Shown: positions 52,756-61,943 of the stretch, piece by piece
Numbering within the stretch: the first letter of the stretch is position 1
How the letters are laid out: the number at the start of each line of letters is the position of its first letter
From: LD21 sp963715785
Lineage (GTDB): Bacteria; Bacteroidota; Bacteroidia; Bacteroidales; VadinHA17
Length of the DNA: 64,000 bases
Assembly (NCBI GenBank): GCA_963715785.1
Contig: OY970276.1
Coordinates: 3,968,001-4,032,000 of the forward strand
Direction of reading: 5' to 3'
The notes under the pieces: generated by a model
Told to the model about the DNA's origin: nothing
The model's input: only the letters and a program-made list of their open reading frames with translations
The model's database searches: none
Position numbers and translations under genes: made by a program

Positions 52756-53514
52756 TCATGTAAAAACTGATTTTAAGTGATCTTGTGAGGGATAACTGAT
52801 TAAAACAGCTTTGAGTTTCCCATGAAAAACGAACATGCTACCAGCAGCCAGAGCAGATGCTCCGGAATTTAAAGCACTTTTGAAGTCATCAGTGTTCTTT
52901 GCGCCCCCGCATGCGACTACTGGGATATTTACGGTGCTTGAAATTTTAGCTATGAGTTCCAGATCATATCCATTCATGACACCATCCCTGTCAACCGAAT
53001 TTAAAAGTATTTCGCCGGCTTCCATCTCCTCAATTATCCTGACATATTCAAGTGGATCTGTCTTTGTTAATGTTTTACCGTTATTCAGTGCAACTACATA
53101 TTTGCCCCATAGATTCTTCTTAACATCGACTGAGACAACAATTGTTGAACTTCCGAACTCATTTGCAGCTTCTTTAATAAAAGAAGGATTTGAATATGCG
53201 AAGGAATTTACAGATACTTTTTCAACCCCCAGGTTTACGAGTTTCCGTATATCATCTAACGAGTTAATGCCGCCCCCATAACATAGCGGCATAAAACATT
53301 CGCTTGCAATCTTCCCGAGATATTCAAAATTTGGTTTTCTCCTCTCACCTGTTGCAGTTATATCGAGAAAGATAAGCTCGTCTACTTCTTTTTCATTAAA
53401 GATCTTAACTGCGTTTATTGGGTCACCTATATATTTTGGGTCCTGAAATTTAACTGTTTTTACAAGTCCTTTATTCTTAAGCAGGAGTACAGGAATAATT
53501 CTTGGAACACTCAT
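52756..53514 (-). CDS. HisF-like cyclase subunit, partner of WbpG-type amidotransferase
   Basis: The 252-residue TIM-barrel protein resembles HisF, with phosphate-binding 'CYGGGINSLDD' and 'VACGGAKNTDDF' and the second catalytic-type Asp in 'VVSVDVKK'. The first HisF catalytic Asp, in strand 1 ('CLDVK' in true HisF), is replaced: here 'IIPVLLLKNKG'. This fits the HisF2 subgroup that only channels ammonia to a WbpG enzyme, and argues against a role in histidine synthesis. It starts 2 bases after hisH. Confidence 0.88.
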   Translation of the reverse strand: MSVPRIIPVLLLKNKGLVKTVKFQDPKYIGDPINAVKIFNEKEVDELIFLDITATGERRKPNFEYLGKIASECFMPLCYGGGINSLDDIRKLVNLGVEKVSVNSFAYSNPSFIKEAANEFGSSTIVVSVDVKKNLWGKYVVALNNGKTLTKTDPLEYVRIIEEMEAGEILLNSVDRDGVMNGYDLELIAKISSTVNIPVVACGGAKNTDDFKSALNSGASALAAGSMFVFHGKLKAVLISYPSQDHLKSVFT

Positions 53515-53516
53515 AA

Positions 53517-54134
53517 TTAGTATAAATCAATATAATTTTTTAATAGTTTCATTCCGTATTTATGACTTTTCTCGGGATGAAACTGAACGCCCATAACATT
53601 CTCTTTCTCAACAGCAGCCACGAACTCATTTCCATATGAGGCAGTAGCCAGGATATCTTCAGCTTTGTGGGATTTTAAATAATAAGAATGAACAAAATAA
53701 AACTTTGGATCAGCTTGCATATCAGTAAACAATTTGCTTTTTTTTGAAATCGTCGGATACACCCAGCCCATATGAGGAATTTTCAGATTTAAACCAGTAC
53801 CTGCAAAATTAAATTTAACTACCTCAGAATCAACCCACCCTAACCCTTTGATACTTCCCTCTTCACTTCCATTTGAAAGCAATTGCATACCCAGACAAAT
53901 ACCTAGAACAGGTGTGCCTCTCTTTATAACTTTTTCATACAAGACATCAATTAAGCCAAGATCCTTAAGATTTTGCATCCCGGTATCAAAAGCTCCAACC
54001 CCCGGCAGGATCAATTTGTCGGCCGATAATATTAACTCAGGATCTGAGGAAACATGAAATTCAGTGTGAATTTTCCTTAACATATTCTGAATCGATCCCA
54101 GATTTCCCACTTTATAATCGATAATCACAACCAT
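53517..54134 (-). CDS. HisH-like glutamine amidotransferase, partner of WbpG
   Basis: A 205-residue class I glutaminase with the nucleophile in 'VLGICLGMQLL' and the His-Glu pair in 'GVQFHPEKSHK', both intact. Glutaminase activity makes ammonia for the HisF-like and WbpG-like neighbours. The lack of other his genes nearby and the missing Asp in the HisF-like protein support the glycan role. Confidence 0.9.
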   Translation of the reverse strand: MVVIIDYKVGNLGSIQNMLRKIHTEFHVSSDPELILSADKLILPGVGAFDTGMQNLKDLGLIDVLYEKVIKRGTPVLGICLGMQLLSNGSEEGSIKGLGWVDSEVVKFNFAGTGLNLKIPHMGWVYPTISKKSKLFTDMQADPKFYFVHSYYLKSHKAEDILATASYGNEFVAAVEKENVMGVQFHPEKSHKYGMKLLKNYIDLY

Positions 54135-54148
54135 AGTATGTCTATCCT

Positions 54149-56464
54149 TTAATTACGGAGAGTATTGGTCTTTATTAATTTTTTTGAGAGTATTGTCCTG
54201 CCGTGATACTTAAATAAAAGTATATAAGATCCGCTATTCAACGCTGATAGATCCAGTTTTATCTGATTCTCTTCATTATATACTGTAGAATGAATAACAA
54301 TCGAACCCTTAATATCTATAACATATAAATCCAAATTTATGTACTTTAAATCGTTCATTCTGATAGTTAAGTTACCGGAAGTCGGATTGGGATAAACTCT
54401 GGATTCCTCAAATAATGCAACATCCAGATTCATTTTTGCATGTACAGTATCAGAAGTTGCTTTACATCCCATATAGTCCATCACTGTCAAAAAATAATCG
54501 CCGGAAGATTTCACAGTAATGCCTGGTGTATTTTCGCCTGTATTCCAATGGATAAAAGGATATGATAATGATGAAAACAATTTTATACTATCGCCAAAAT
54601 TAAAAGTAAAAGATGGGTCTGCTATAATTTCTGCTTCAGGTTGGGGATAAACATATTTTGATTTTGACTGGTTTCTGCATCCGTGATAATCGGTCACCCA
54701 TACCGAGTAACTACCGGGCTGATCAACGCTGGCGACACGGGTTTCCTCACCATCTGTCCATAAGTAATCATGATATTGTCCTGTCGAAAGAAAATTTGCC
54801 TTTCCGGCGCATAGTGTATCGCTTGTAATTATCTCAGGTGCTGGAAGGGGCTTTACATTAACAGTAATTTTATTAGAAGTGTCGGAACAGCCATTCATAT
54901 CTTTTGCAATGACAAAATACTCCTCTGAGTTTTTAACATATATCAGTGGTGTCGTTTGACCTGTTGACCATAGATAGTCAGAAAACACAGCAGTCGCATA
55001 TAATTGAAGGCTATCCCCCTCGCAGATATAATTATATGAATTTGCAGCAATTTTAATATCCGGCAGCGTGGTTATAGTCACAACATTCGAAGAATCTGTA
55101 CATCCGATTTCGTCTTTTACTACGACATAATAATCTCCCGTATTATGCACTTCAATTTCCCTTGAAGTATCTCCGGTATTCCAATTATATTCAAGGTAAT
55201 TGGAATCAGGAAACAAGTAAGTGCCCGAGCCTTTGCAGAAGGAAGTTGGACCTGAAGAAGATATTTTTGCATTTATTGCCGGATTTAAAACTTTAATATT
55301 AAAAGTTTGCAGGGCATTTTCTCCATTGGCGGTATAGGCTTCGACCGCCACTGTTGAATCGGAAATACTGCAGGAAGTTGGAACACCGCTTATCAACCCG
55401 CTTGCAGAATCAATTGACATCCACAACGGAGCATTCCGGATTCTGTATCTTATGGTGTCATTATTCGCACTGAAATCTGCATGGACAGAGTAGGTATAAT
55501 GCGAATTGATGTCAATAGTTTTGATTGGCTCTGATGTTATGGTTAATTTATTTATATTTAATTTCCAGACATCATTATAGAAATTATCGTTGTTTGCATA
55601 GCCTCCGAAAACATAAATATTATCATTGAAGACCACGGTGAAAGGGGCATGCCGGGGAAGAAAAGTTTTTTCTCTGTAATATTTATACCATTTTGCTCCA
55701 TCCGATGAATACCAGACCTCGTTTGAATTTCCACTGTTTATCCCGTATGGATAGGACATGTCTTGACCAGCAATTACCCATAATTTCCCTTTATATACTA
55801 TCGGAGTAAAGAATCTTCTCCGGCTCCAGTCAGCGTTTGCAGTTACCTGCACCCAGTTGATACCATCGGCTGATGACCATACATCATTATAGGTTTCGGT
55901 CAGATCAGGATAATTTACGCCACCAATTACCCACAACCTGTCATTAAAAACAGTCAGTCCGAAGAATGACCTTTTTGGCCAGGGAAGAGAATCTTTTTCA
56001 TGGGTCCAGGTCTTTAAATCTTCAGAGCTATATATTCCGGTAGTACCTATCAGCCATATTTTATTTTTGAATGATACCGTATACCCATCTTCAGGACTAT
56101 CTGCACTATTACTCCATTTTATCCCGTCATCAGAACTAAGAATATAATGATTTGTCTGCCACAATTTATTATTATACACAAGGCTCAGGTTGTATCTGTC
56201 AGACGTTGACTTGACCTGCACCCAATGGCTACCATCAGAGGAACACCACTGGTCGGGAACAATATCGAGATATTCCCAGTTATACCCTCCGCTGATCCAG
56301 ATTTTACCATCAAATACAACTGCCTTGTTATATGTTCCTCCACAATCACGAGGCGAAAAAGCAGTATGCTCAGTCACTAAAGTCCATTCTGAATCAGTCT
56401 GAGAATAACTTACAGTTGCTGAGAGAAGAAAAGTCAAAAGAGATAATGATAATATTTTATTCAT
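54149..56464 (-). CDS. Kelch/Ig-like repeat surface protein with T9SS sorting domain
   Basis: Starting at ATG 56464 the product has 771 residues: a signal peptide (to about 22), kelch-like beta-propeller repeats (25-320, for example 'FNDRLWVIGGVNYPDL' and 'YKGKLWVIAGQDMSYP'), a putative-Ig/cadherin-like domain (325-410), four tandem Ig-like units of about 80 residues each with a 'W-x-T-G-x-x-T' core ('YLWSTGQTTPLIYV', 'HWNTGENTPGITV'), and a C-terminal type A T9SS domain ('VYPNPTSGNLTIRM ... KKLIK'). It should be exported by T9SS and attached to surface lipopolysaccharide. It sits between glycan genes. Confidence 0.85.
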   Translation of the reverse strand: MNKILSLSLLTFLLSATVSYSQTDSEWTLVTEHTAFSPRDCGGTYNKAVVFDGKIWISGGYNWEYLDIVPDQWCSSDGSHWVQVKSTSDRYNLSLVYNNKLWQTNHYILSSDDGIKWSNSADSPEDGYTVSFKNKIWLIGTTGIYSSEDLKTWTHEKDSLPWPKRSFFGLTVFNDRLWVIGGVNYPDLTETYNDVWSSADGINWVQVTANADWSRRRFFTPIVYKGKLWVIAGQDMSYPYGINSGNSNEVWYSSDGAKWYKYYREKTFLPRHAPFTVVFNDNIYVFGGYANNDNFYNDVWKLNINKLTITSEPIKTIDINSHYTYSVHADFSANNDTIRYRIRNAPLWMSIDSASGLISGVPTSCSISDSTVAVEAYTANGENALQTFNIKVLNPAINAKISSSGPTSFCKGSGTYLFPDSNYLEYNWNTGDTSREIEVHNTGDYYVVVKDEIGCTDSSNVVTITTLPDIKIAANSYNYICEGDSLQLYATAVFSDYLWSTGQTTPLIYVKNSEEYFVIAKDMNGCSDTSNKITVNVKPLPAPEIITSDTLCAGKANFLSTGQYHDYLWTDGEETRVASVDQPGSYSVWVTDYHGCRNQSKSKYVYPQPEAEIIADPSFTFNFGDSIKLFSSLSYPFIHWNTGENTPGITVKSSGDYFLTVMDYMGCKATSDTVHAKMNLDVALFEESRVYPNPTSGNLTIRMNDLKYINLDLYVIDIKGSIVIHSTVYNEENQIKLDLSALNSGSYILLFKYHGRTILSKKLIKTNTLRN

Positions 56465-56530
56465 CAATAGTTCAAATCATTGAACAAATTTGTGAAATAT
56501 GATTTTAATTATAAAAATGACCTGTTCTGA

Positions 56531-57250
56531 TCAGGATTTATTTGCAGTACCTAAAATACACCAGCCTCTGGAGATCCCGCTCATAAAAGGTCTCAAAACA
56601 AATGATAACAGGTAGAGCAAAGAATAGAATATATTTTTTGTAATCCAGATATCAGGTAAAAAGCCAGCCGCCTGAAGCTGAACGTTAGTGAAACCTTCAT
56701 CCTTTAATATGACTTCCATTTCCCATGCGTTAATAGGGTTTATATGTCCGTAATCGAGCGATGATTCATCAAAGCTTATAAACTGTCCCTTAAATAAAAA
56801 ATTCAGCCGTGAAAGCCACGATGTTATGTTTGGGGTCGTTAATATTATTAAGCCTCCGGGTTTCAAAAGAGATTTTAATGTTCGGATGTATTCCCAGGGA
56901 TTTTCAATATGTTCAATGACTTCTACACCTAAAACTGCATCAAAATATTCAGCAAATTTAAGTTTGAAGCTTGTCACCTCATCAGATTTATTGAAATCGA
57001 CTTTATGGAAAACCGAAATGTCAGCTTTAAAATCAACACTCATATCAACTGATACAACCTGAAAACCTAAATCGAGAAGACGTTGACTTAAAGCTCCCTC
57101 TCCCGCACCCAGGTCAAGAATCCTTGAGCCTTTAGGTACTCTTTTAAGGATAATCTGTTCAAGCTCATCGTGTAACCCCGTGTCTGCCTTAATCAAAATA
57201 CCTTTATAATATTCAGGTTTTTTTCGTCCTATCTGCAATAATTTCTTCAT
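56531..57250 (-). CDS. Class I SAM methyltransferase
   Basis: A 239-residue protein with SAM motif I 'RILDLGAGEGALSQRLLDLG', 'VVSVDMSVDF' and 'FDAVLGVEVIEHIENP', then 'LLKPGGLIILTTPN'. The C-terminus has a hydrophobic pair of helices (about 205-228) that may touch the membrane. In a polysaccharide cluster it likely methylates a sugar or end-caps a chain. Confidence 0.83.
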   Translation of the reverse strand: MKKLLQIGRKKPEYYKGILIKADTGLHDELEQIILKRVPKGSRILDLGAGEGALSQRLLDLGFQVVSVDMSVDFKADISVFHKVDFNKSDEVTSFKLKFAEYFDAVLGVEVIEHIENPWEYIRTLKSLLKPGGLIILTTPNITSWLSRLNFLFKGQFISFDESSLDYGHINPINAWEMEVILKDEGFTNVQLQAAGFLPDIWITKNIFYSLLYLLSFVLRPFMSGISRGWCILGTANKS

Positions 57251-57323
57251 ATTAAATTATGACATAGAATTTTTAATCCAACAATTTAAACCAATTCAGC
57301 GAGTAAAAGAAATATCATTTCAA

Positions 57324-58541
57324 TTATGATTCTGGCAATATATTATCATTTACAGTAATGATCATCATATAAGACACCGCAAACGGAACCCATACCAAAG
57401 GAAACCTGAAAACACTTGAGGATACATTGATCAGAATTACAAAATAAAAGGTTTGAACCAGTCCCAGCCGGTAAATGGAATGCCTGCCAAAATACTTAAG
57501 TGAATAATACAGGGGTATGAAGATCAATAAAGCCACAGGGATGAGTGCAAAATATCCGAAATTGTAAATCACCTCAAGGAAAAAAGAATGAGGATCAACA
57601 ATCTGAAGGTGCTTCTTTTCGGGTATTATAACAGCACCCGCTCTAAACCCTTTCCCGAAAATAAACTCTGCAGGATTCTCCCATATTATCAACAAAACCT
57701 GTGATCTTTCATTAAAAGAGGAACTCTTGTTGCTAAAATTATCTTTAATATTAACGAGTGTAATGAATCTGTTATAATTCCGTACAAACAATGAATTTTC
57801 ATTAGGCAGGTATTTGAATTTAAGGTTAAAAATAATGATGACAATCACTATCAACGAAAAGCTTATCAATGTGAATCTCAATAACTTTCTTTTGATGAGT
57901 AAATTGAATAATGGGAATACTAATAACATTGCCATGGCCACTCTTGACATAGTAAGTATGACAATAGCAATAGTTATAAGCGTAAGAAATCTTTTTTTTG
58001 ACTTGCTCTTAAAATAGTCAGCAAGATAATACAGGACCGGAAAGAATAAGACAACAATTGCTGAGAGGTCATTTGGATTTGTAAATACTGTGGTAGGGAT
58101 AAAAATACTTTTTTCGAAGTAATAGGTAGATGACGGCAAATGCTTTCCAGTGTATGCTTCAAACAATGCGATAAGCAACAGGAAAAACTCTATTGCCAAT
58201 AAGGTATTCAGAAACGACCTGAAAAAATCAATTTTTGATTCTTTTATAGCTGTAAATACTATAAAGAAGATATTCAGGATATAGGTCATATAGATAAAAT
58301 CCTTTATTTGTTCAAAATCGCGATAAAAAAGGATTAAATAAATAAATCCGATAAGTATGAATGTGCCTATTATGCCCAGAACAAATATAAAATTACGATC
58401 ATATTCTCGTTTAGTAAATACTAAAATATAACATAACAGAAGAAACATAAAAAAATTGAAGAAAGTAAAAGATGTAGAGATAAGATAAACATTAGATCCT
58501 ACAAAAGCAGCAATTAGAATGAGAATGAATAACCTTTTCAA
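57324..58541 (-). CDS. O-antigen polymerase/ligase-like membrane protein
   Basis: The 405-residue product is very hydrophobic, with about eleven helices and a periplasmic loop holding 'SFNERSQVLLIIWENPAEFIFGKGF' and 'VDPHSFFLEVIYNFGYFAL'. This resembles the Wzy_C family. The start is TTG at 58541, whose bases overlap the preceding gene's TGA, giving a 4-base overlap and probable coupling. Confidence 0.83.
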   Translation of the reverse strand: MKRLFILILIAAFVGSNVYLISTSFTFFNFFMFLLLCYILVFTKREYDRNFIFVLGIIGTFILIGFIYLILFYRDFEQIKDFIYMTYILNIFFIVFTAIKESKIDFFRSFLNTLLAIEFFLLLIALFEAYTGKHLPSSTYYFEKSIFIPTTVFTNPNDLSAIVVLFFPVLYYLADYFKSKSKKRFLTLITIAIVILTMSRVAMAMLLVFPLFNLLIKRKLLRFTLISFSLIVIVIIIFNLKFKYLPNENSLFVRNYNRFITLVNIKDNFSNKSSSFNERSQVLLIIWENPAEFIFGKGFRAGAVIIPEKKHLQIVDPHSFFLEVIYNFGYFALIPVALLIFIPLYYSLKYFGRHSIYRLGLVQTFYFVILINVSSSVFRFPLVWVPFAVSYMMIITVNDNILPES

Positions 58542-59677
58542 ATCGAAACGTATTTCTTATAAATTTCAGATAAAGTATTCGAGACCGAGGAAATTGAGAA
58601 ATTCTCGATAACGTAATTTCTGATGAATCGGGCATCGTATTTTTCCTCTGTCGCTTCCAGCAAGGCCTCACCAAGACTGGTGCTGTTGTTTTCGCAAAGA
58701 ATTCCCAGCTTTTTATGCACAATGATAGATTCAGGCCCTTTGCTTCTGGTCGAAACAGCCGGAAGTCCGCAGCTCATCGCCTCAATAATTACAATTCCAA
58801 ATGTCTCGTAAGTACTTGATAGAACGAAACATGAAGATCGACCCAGAATCTCTTTTATCTCATTTCGGGTCAGCTTTCCTAAAAGTTTTACCTGATCCCT
58901 GATTTTCAGATTGTCGATAAGACAATTTAATTCTGATGACTTCATTCCCTCGCCTACGATTATTAGCTCAAATCCGGAAATTCCTTTAAAATATTTTGAG
59001 AAGCTCTCAATTAATAATTTATGATTCTTATTATCGTCAAGATTTGCCACATTCACAAAAACGAACCCGGTTTCTGACTTTATACCTGGCGTAAAAAAGT
59101 CAGTATCAACTACATTTGGAATATAATTGAATTGTACGTTAAATCTTTCAGATAAATAAGCTGCAAACTCTTTGCTTACTGCAATATTATAAGAGCTTTC
59201 AGAATACACCTTCTGAGCCAGTGCGATTTCCCATTTCTTAGCCAGATTTCTTGCGAAAACAGATGAATGCTCTGTGAGAACAAATTTGATAGAGAATTTT
59301 CTTTTCGCCCATAGAGCTAACGCACCTCCGTCATATTGCTGTGCATGTAAAATTTGTGGCAGAGCATTTGCTTTAATGTACTTCCTGAAAAGAAGCTTCA
59401 TCAAAAGCAGCTGCATTTTGAAGTTAAAACGCTTCATTTTAGGAAAAGAGATGAAATTTGAAAGATATACTCTTTCAGTCTTTGTATCTGTAATATTGAA
59501 TTCCGGAATCAGGTACCGGAAACTTCTGTAACTTTTTACAGCTACCATATTTACAGCAATTACAGATACTATGTGATTTTTATTCCCTTCAGCGGCCTTT
59601 ACCTGATCTTCAAAAAAGATCGATGACAATGGGTTAGTGGGATGATGAAAAGACGGAGTGCAAAAAAGTATTTCCAT
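58538..59677 (-). CDS. Glycosyltransferase family 4
   Basis: A 379-residue GT-B enzyme: 'LHAQQYDGGALALWAKRK' and 'VLTEHSSVFARNLAKKW' in the acceptor half; 'FVNVANLDDNKNHKLLIESF', 'LIIVGEGMKSSEL', 'VKLLGKLTRNEIKEIL' and 'SSTYETFGIVIIEAMSCGLP' in the donor half, including the EX7E pattern 'ETFGIVIIE'. Donor unknown. Confidence 0.92.
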   Translation of the reverse strand: MEILFCTPSFHHPTNPLSSIFFEDQVKAAEGNKNHIVSVIAVNMVAVKSYRSFRYLIPEFNITDTKTERVYLSNFISFPKMKRFNFKMQLLLMKLLFRKYIKANALPQILHAQQYDGGALALWAKRKFSIKFVLTEHSSVFARNLAKKWEIALAQKVYSESSYNIAVSKEFAAYLSERFNVQFNYIPNVVDTDFFTPGIKSETGFVFVNVANLDDNKNHKLLIESFSKYFKGISGFELIIVGEGMKSSELNCLIDNLKIRDQVKLLGKLTRNEIKEILGRSSCFVLSSTYETFGIVIIEAMSCGLPAVSTRSKGPESIIVHKKLGILCENNSTSLGEALLEATEEKYDARFIRNYVIENFSISSVSNTLSEIYKKYVSI

Positions 59678-59710
59678 TTAATGACTATAACCAGTCAATA
59701 TTGCAGCAAT

Positions 59711-60970
59711 CTATAAATACAGGAATATAACTGCATTATATATGAATACCTCGATGATCTCTAAAATTACCAGAATTTTTAAACCGGTAAACAGATCATT
59801 ATTCAAATAACCTATATAGATTGCCAGCGGCCTGTAAATAAATGTGGCAATACCAAACAATACATTAATCTTCTGCTTACCCAGAACCAGATAAGTCGAA
59901 CTGGTTGGAGAGCTTATAAACATGAACAATATCATTGGTGCCAGAAAGGCAGATATTTGTCCTGCTGTTACCCACTCGGGTCCAAAAACAAAACCAAACA
60001 GTTGTCTTCCAAAGAAGAATAATAGTCCGAAAGGAACTATCCCGATGGCAAATAATATGACCCAAACTTTAATCAAAAACCGTTTAGCATCATGCACTCC
60101 ATCACTAATTATCTCAACAAATTTCTGATAGAAAACCTGTGAAACAGCAGCGCCTATAAGTGTTATTGGAATGGATAATATCCTGGTAGAGAAAAAATAT
60201 GATCCGGTTTGAGAAGGATTAAACCACATCGAAATTAATAGAACTGGCAGCTGGTATGAGAAATTATTTAATAGAGTGTTTGGGAGTGTAAAGAGTGGAA
60301 AATTTTTAAAATCAACAGCGACTTTCTTTAAGTTGAGCTTTGTAATTTCTGATGAAAAATGATTGTTTCTTAAGAACTTGCCTGAAAGCACCAGTGTCGC
60401 GACAAAGTCTCCCATGATTTGTCCGATTATTAACCCTCCTTTAAGTAATTTGCTTACACCCAATAAAATATTTCCAAATGCAATTGTACCATTTCTGATA
60501 ATTTTATTAAGACCAATTACCTTAAAGTTTTTTTCCCTGTTAAACCAAAAACCAATTATAGAGTTTAAGGTCAGAAACAATACGGAAACAGGAACCAGCA
60601 AAAGCCATAATGATATGCGGGAGTTGTTTAAAAGCTGACTTACCTGGTTATGAAATATCAGGAACAATATAAATGAAACTAAAGAGGTCGCTACTGAAAT
60701 AATAATCGAAAGTGCCATCAGATTTTTGGCATCGACATCTTTTTTAGGAAGTACAATTGCAAATTCATAAGTCCCAGCGGCAATCCCCGAGATTACTCCC
60801 GCCAGAGAGAAAAACAGTCCAAAAACTGCAAAATCATCAGAATTAAATAATCTCGATATTACAGGGCTGAGAGCCACCGGAATAACTTGTGCTATTGTTG
60901 TTCCGGTAATCAGAATCAAACTATTTTTCAGAAACTCACTTCTGTCAAATATCCTCTTTATAAGATTCAT
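59711..60970 (-). CDS. Polysaccharide flippase (Wzx-like, MATE/MOP superfamily)
   Basis: The 419-residue protein has about twelve helices. The N-terminus 'NSLILITGTTIAQVIPVALSPVISRLF' and 'FAVFGLFFSLAGVISGIAAGTYEFAIVLPKK' in part are typical of Wzx/PST flippases. It turns undecaprenyl-linked repeat units to the periplasmic face for polymerisation. Confidence 0.9.
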   Translation of the reverse strand: MNLIKRIFDRSEFLKNSLILITGTTIAQVIPVALSPVISRLFNSDDFAVFGLFFSLAGVISGIAAGTYEFAIVLPKKDVDAKNLMALSIIISVATSLVSFILFLIFHNQVSQLLNNSRISLWLLLVPVSVLFLTLNSIIGFWFNREKNFKVIGLNKIIRNGTIAFGNILLGVSKLLKGGLIIGQIMGDFVATLVLSGKFLRNNHFSSEITKLNLKKVAVDFKNFPLFTLPNTLLNNFSYQLPVLLISMWFNPSQTGSYFFSTRILSIPITLIGAAVSQVFYQKFVEIISDGVHDAKRFLIKVWVILFAIGIVPFGLLFFFGRQLFGFVFGPEWVTAGQISAFLAPMILFMFISSPTSSTYLVLGKQKINVLFGIATFIYRPLAIYIGYLNNDLFTGLKILVILEIIEVFIYNAVIFLYL

Positions 60971-61019
60971 TAATAGATGAATAAGAGCTTTAAGCGGGAA
61001 AACTTAATTATTGACATAC

Positions 61020-61880
61020 TCATTTGCCCCACCAGACAGGGTGCATTAATATCTGGATGCGATCCCCTGGTTTGGAATTTTTCAAGCTTTCAATAAATCC
61101 CGAAAAACCACCTGGCAACTGACCGCCATTATCTGAAAAATATAGATTACTCTCCACATGATAAGCTTCATATAAATATCCAAATTCCTTTAGACTATGT
61201 AATCCTAATCTATAATCTATACCCTTATAGTGTACAACAGGATGGTCATCAAAATCAGAAAATATTTCATAATTTTCTACTTTAAGGGCAGCTTCAAGAG
61301 ATGATCCATGAGCTGCAGAACCATATATAGGTATATGGATCGATTCGAAAAAGGCAAGATCGTCGCGATTAAAATTAAACGGGTTCAGGTTATACTGAAG
61401 CATAACAGTTATCAGATCATTATGTATCCCGATTTCGGCTCCCAGGGAATCAATTCTTTCATATATTTCACTCATCGAATAAAATCGCTCCAAACCATTC
61501 TTCGACAGTATGCCATAGTAACTTGCAGTCGGTAATATAAAGTACGTAGCCTTAAAACCATATTTATTCTCTAATTCCGCCAGCTGGACTGCTTTAAAGG
61601 GATGGCAGTCAATATCATGACGTAAACCAACAATCACCTTTGAATTATTAACAGAGTCACGCATTTTGTTCAGAGGAAGTACAATAAATTTATCATCCGA
61701 CAATACCTTCAAGAATTCTTCATATTGACCAAAAGTAAATGTAGCTCTCCTGTCAAAACTCTTCCTGATATGATATTCAATCGAAGGAATATTGTCTTCT
61801 ATAACATCGTCTTTTTTACAGCCTGAAATAAAAATAAAAGTCAGGAATATGATTACCGGCAATATCTTGTCAATTCTCAT
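61020..61880 (-). CDS. Polysaccharide deacetylase-like lipoprotein
   Basis: Starting at ATG 61880 the protein has 286 residues and a proper lipoprotein signal with lipobox SGC (the frame runs further upstream, but that start would place 20 extra residues before the signal). The body has 'VGLRHDIDCHPFKAVQLAE', 'FKATYFILPTASYYG' and 'GAEIGIHNDLITV', the pattern of WbmS/NodB-like barrels in which the metal-binding Asp and His residues are conserved in a modified form. It may deacetylate glycan in the periplasm. Confidence 0.75.
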   Translation of the reverse strand: MRIDKILPVIIFLTFIFISGCKKDDVIEDNIPSIEYHIRKSFDRRATFTFGQYEEFLKVLSDDKFIVLPLNKMRDSVNNSKVIVGLRHDIDCHPFKAVQLAELENKYGFKATYFILPTASYYGILSKNGLERFYSMSEIYERIDSLGAEIGIHNDLITVMLQYNLNPFNFNRDDLAFFESIHIPIYGSAAHGSSLEAALKVENYEIFSDFDDHPVVHYKGIDYRLGLHSLKEFGYLYEAYHVESNLYFSDNGGQLPGGFSGFIESLKNSKPGDRIQILMHPVWWGK

Positions 61881-61943
61881 TTTGTAAAATATCATATTAA
61901 TCGGCCATTGAAAGCTCAAAAGTTTATCTGAATCAGGCATTAC

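Noticed and set aside
52756..54134. Histidine biosynthesis hisH-hisF pair
   Set aside because: No other his gene is nearby, the HisF-like protein lacks the first catalytic Asp, and a WbpG gene follows.
61881..61940. Upstream start for the deacetylase-like lipoprotein
   Set aside because: It would place a polar 20-residue stretch before an otherwise perfect lipoprotein signal peptide.
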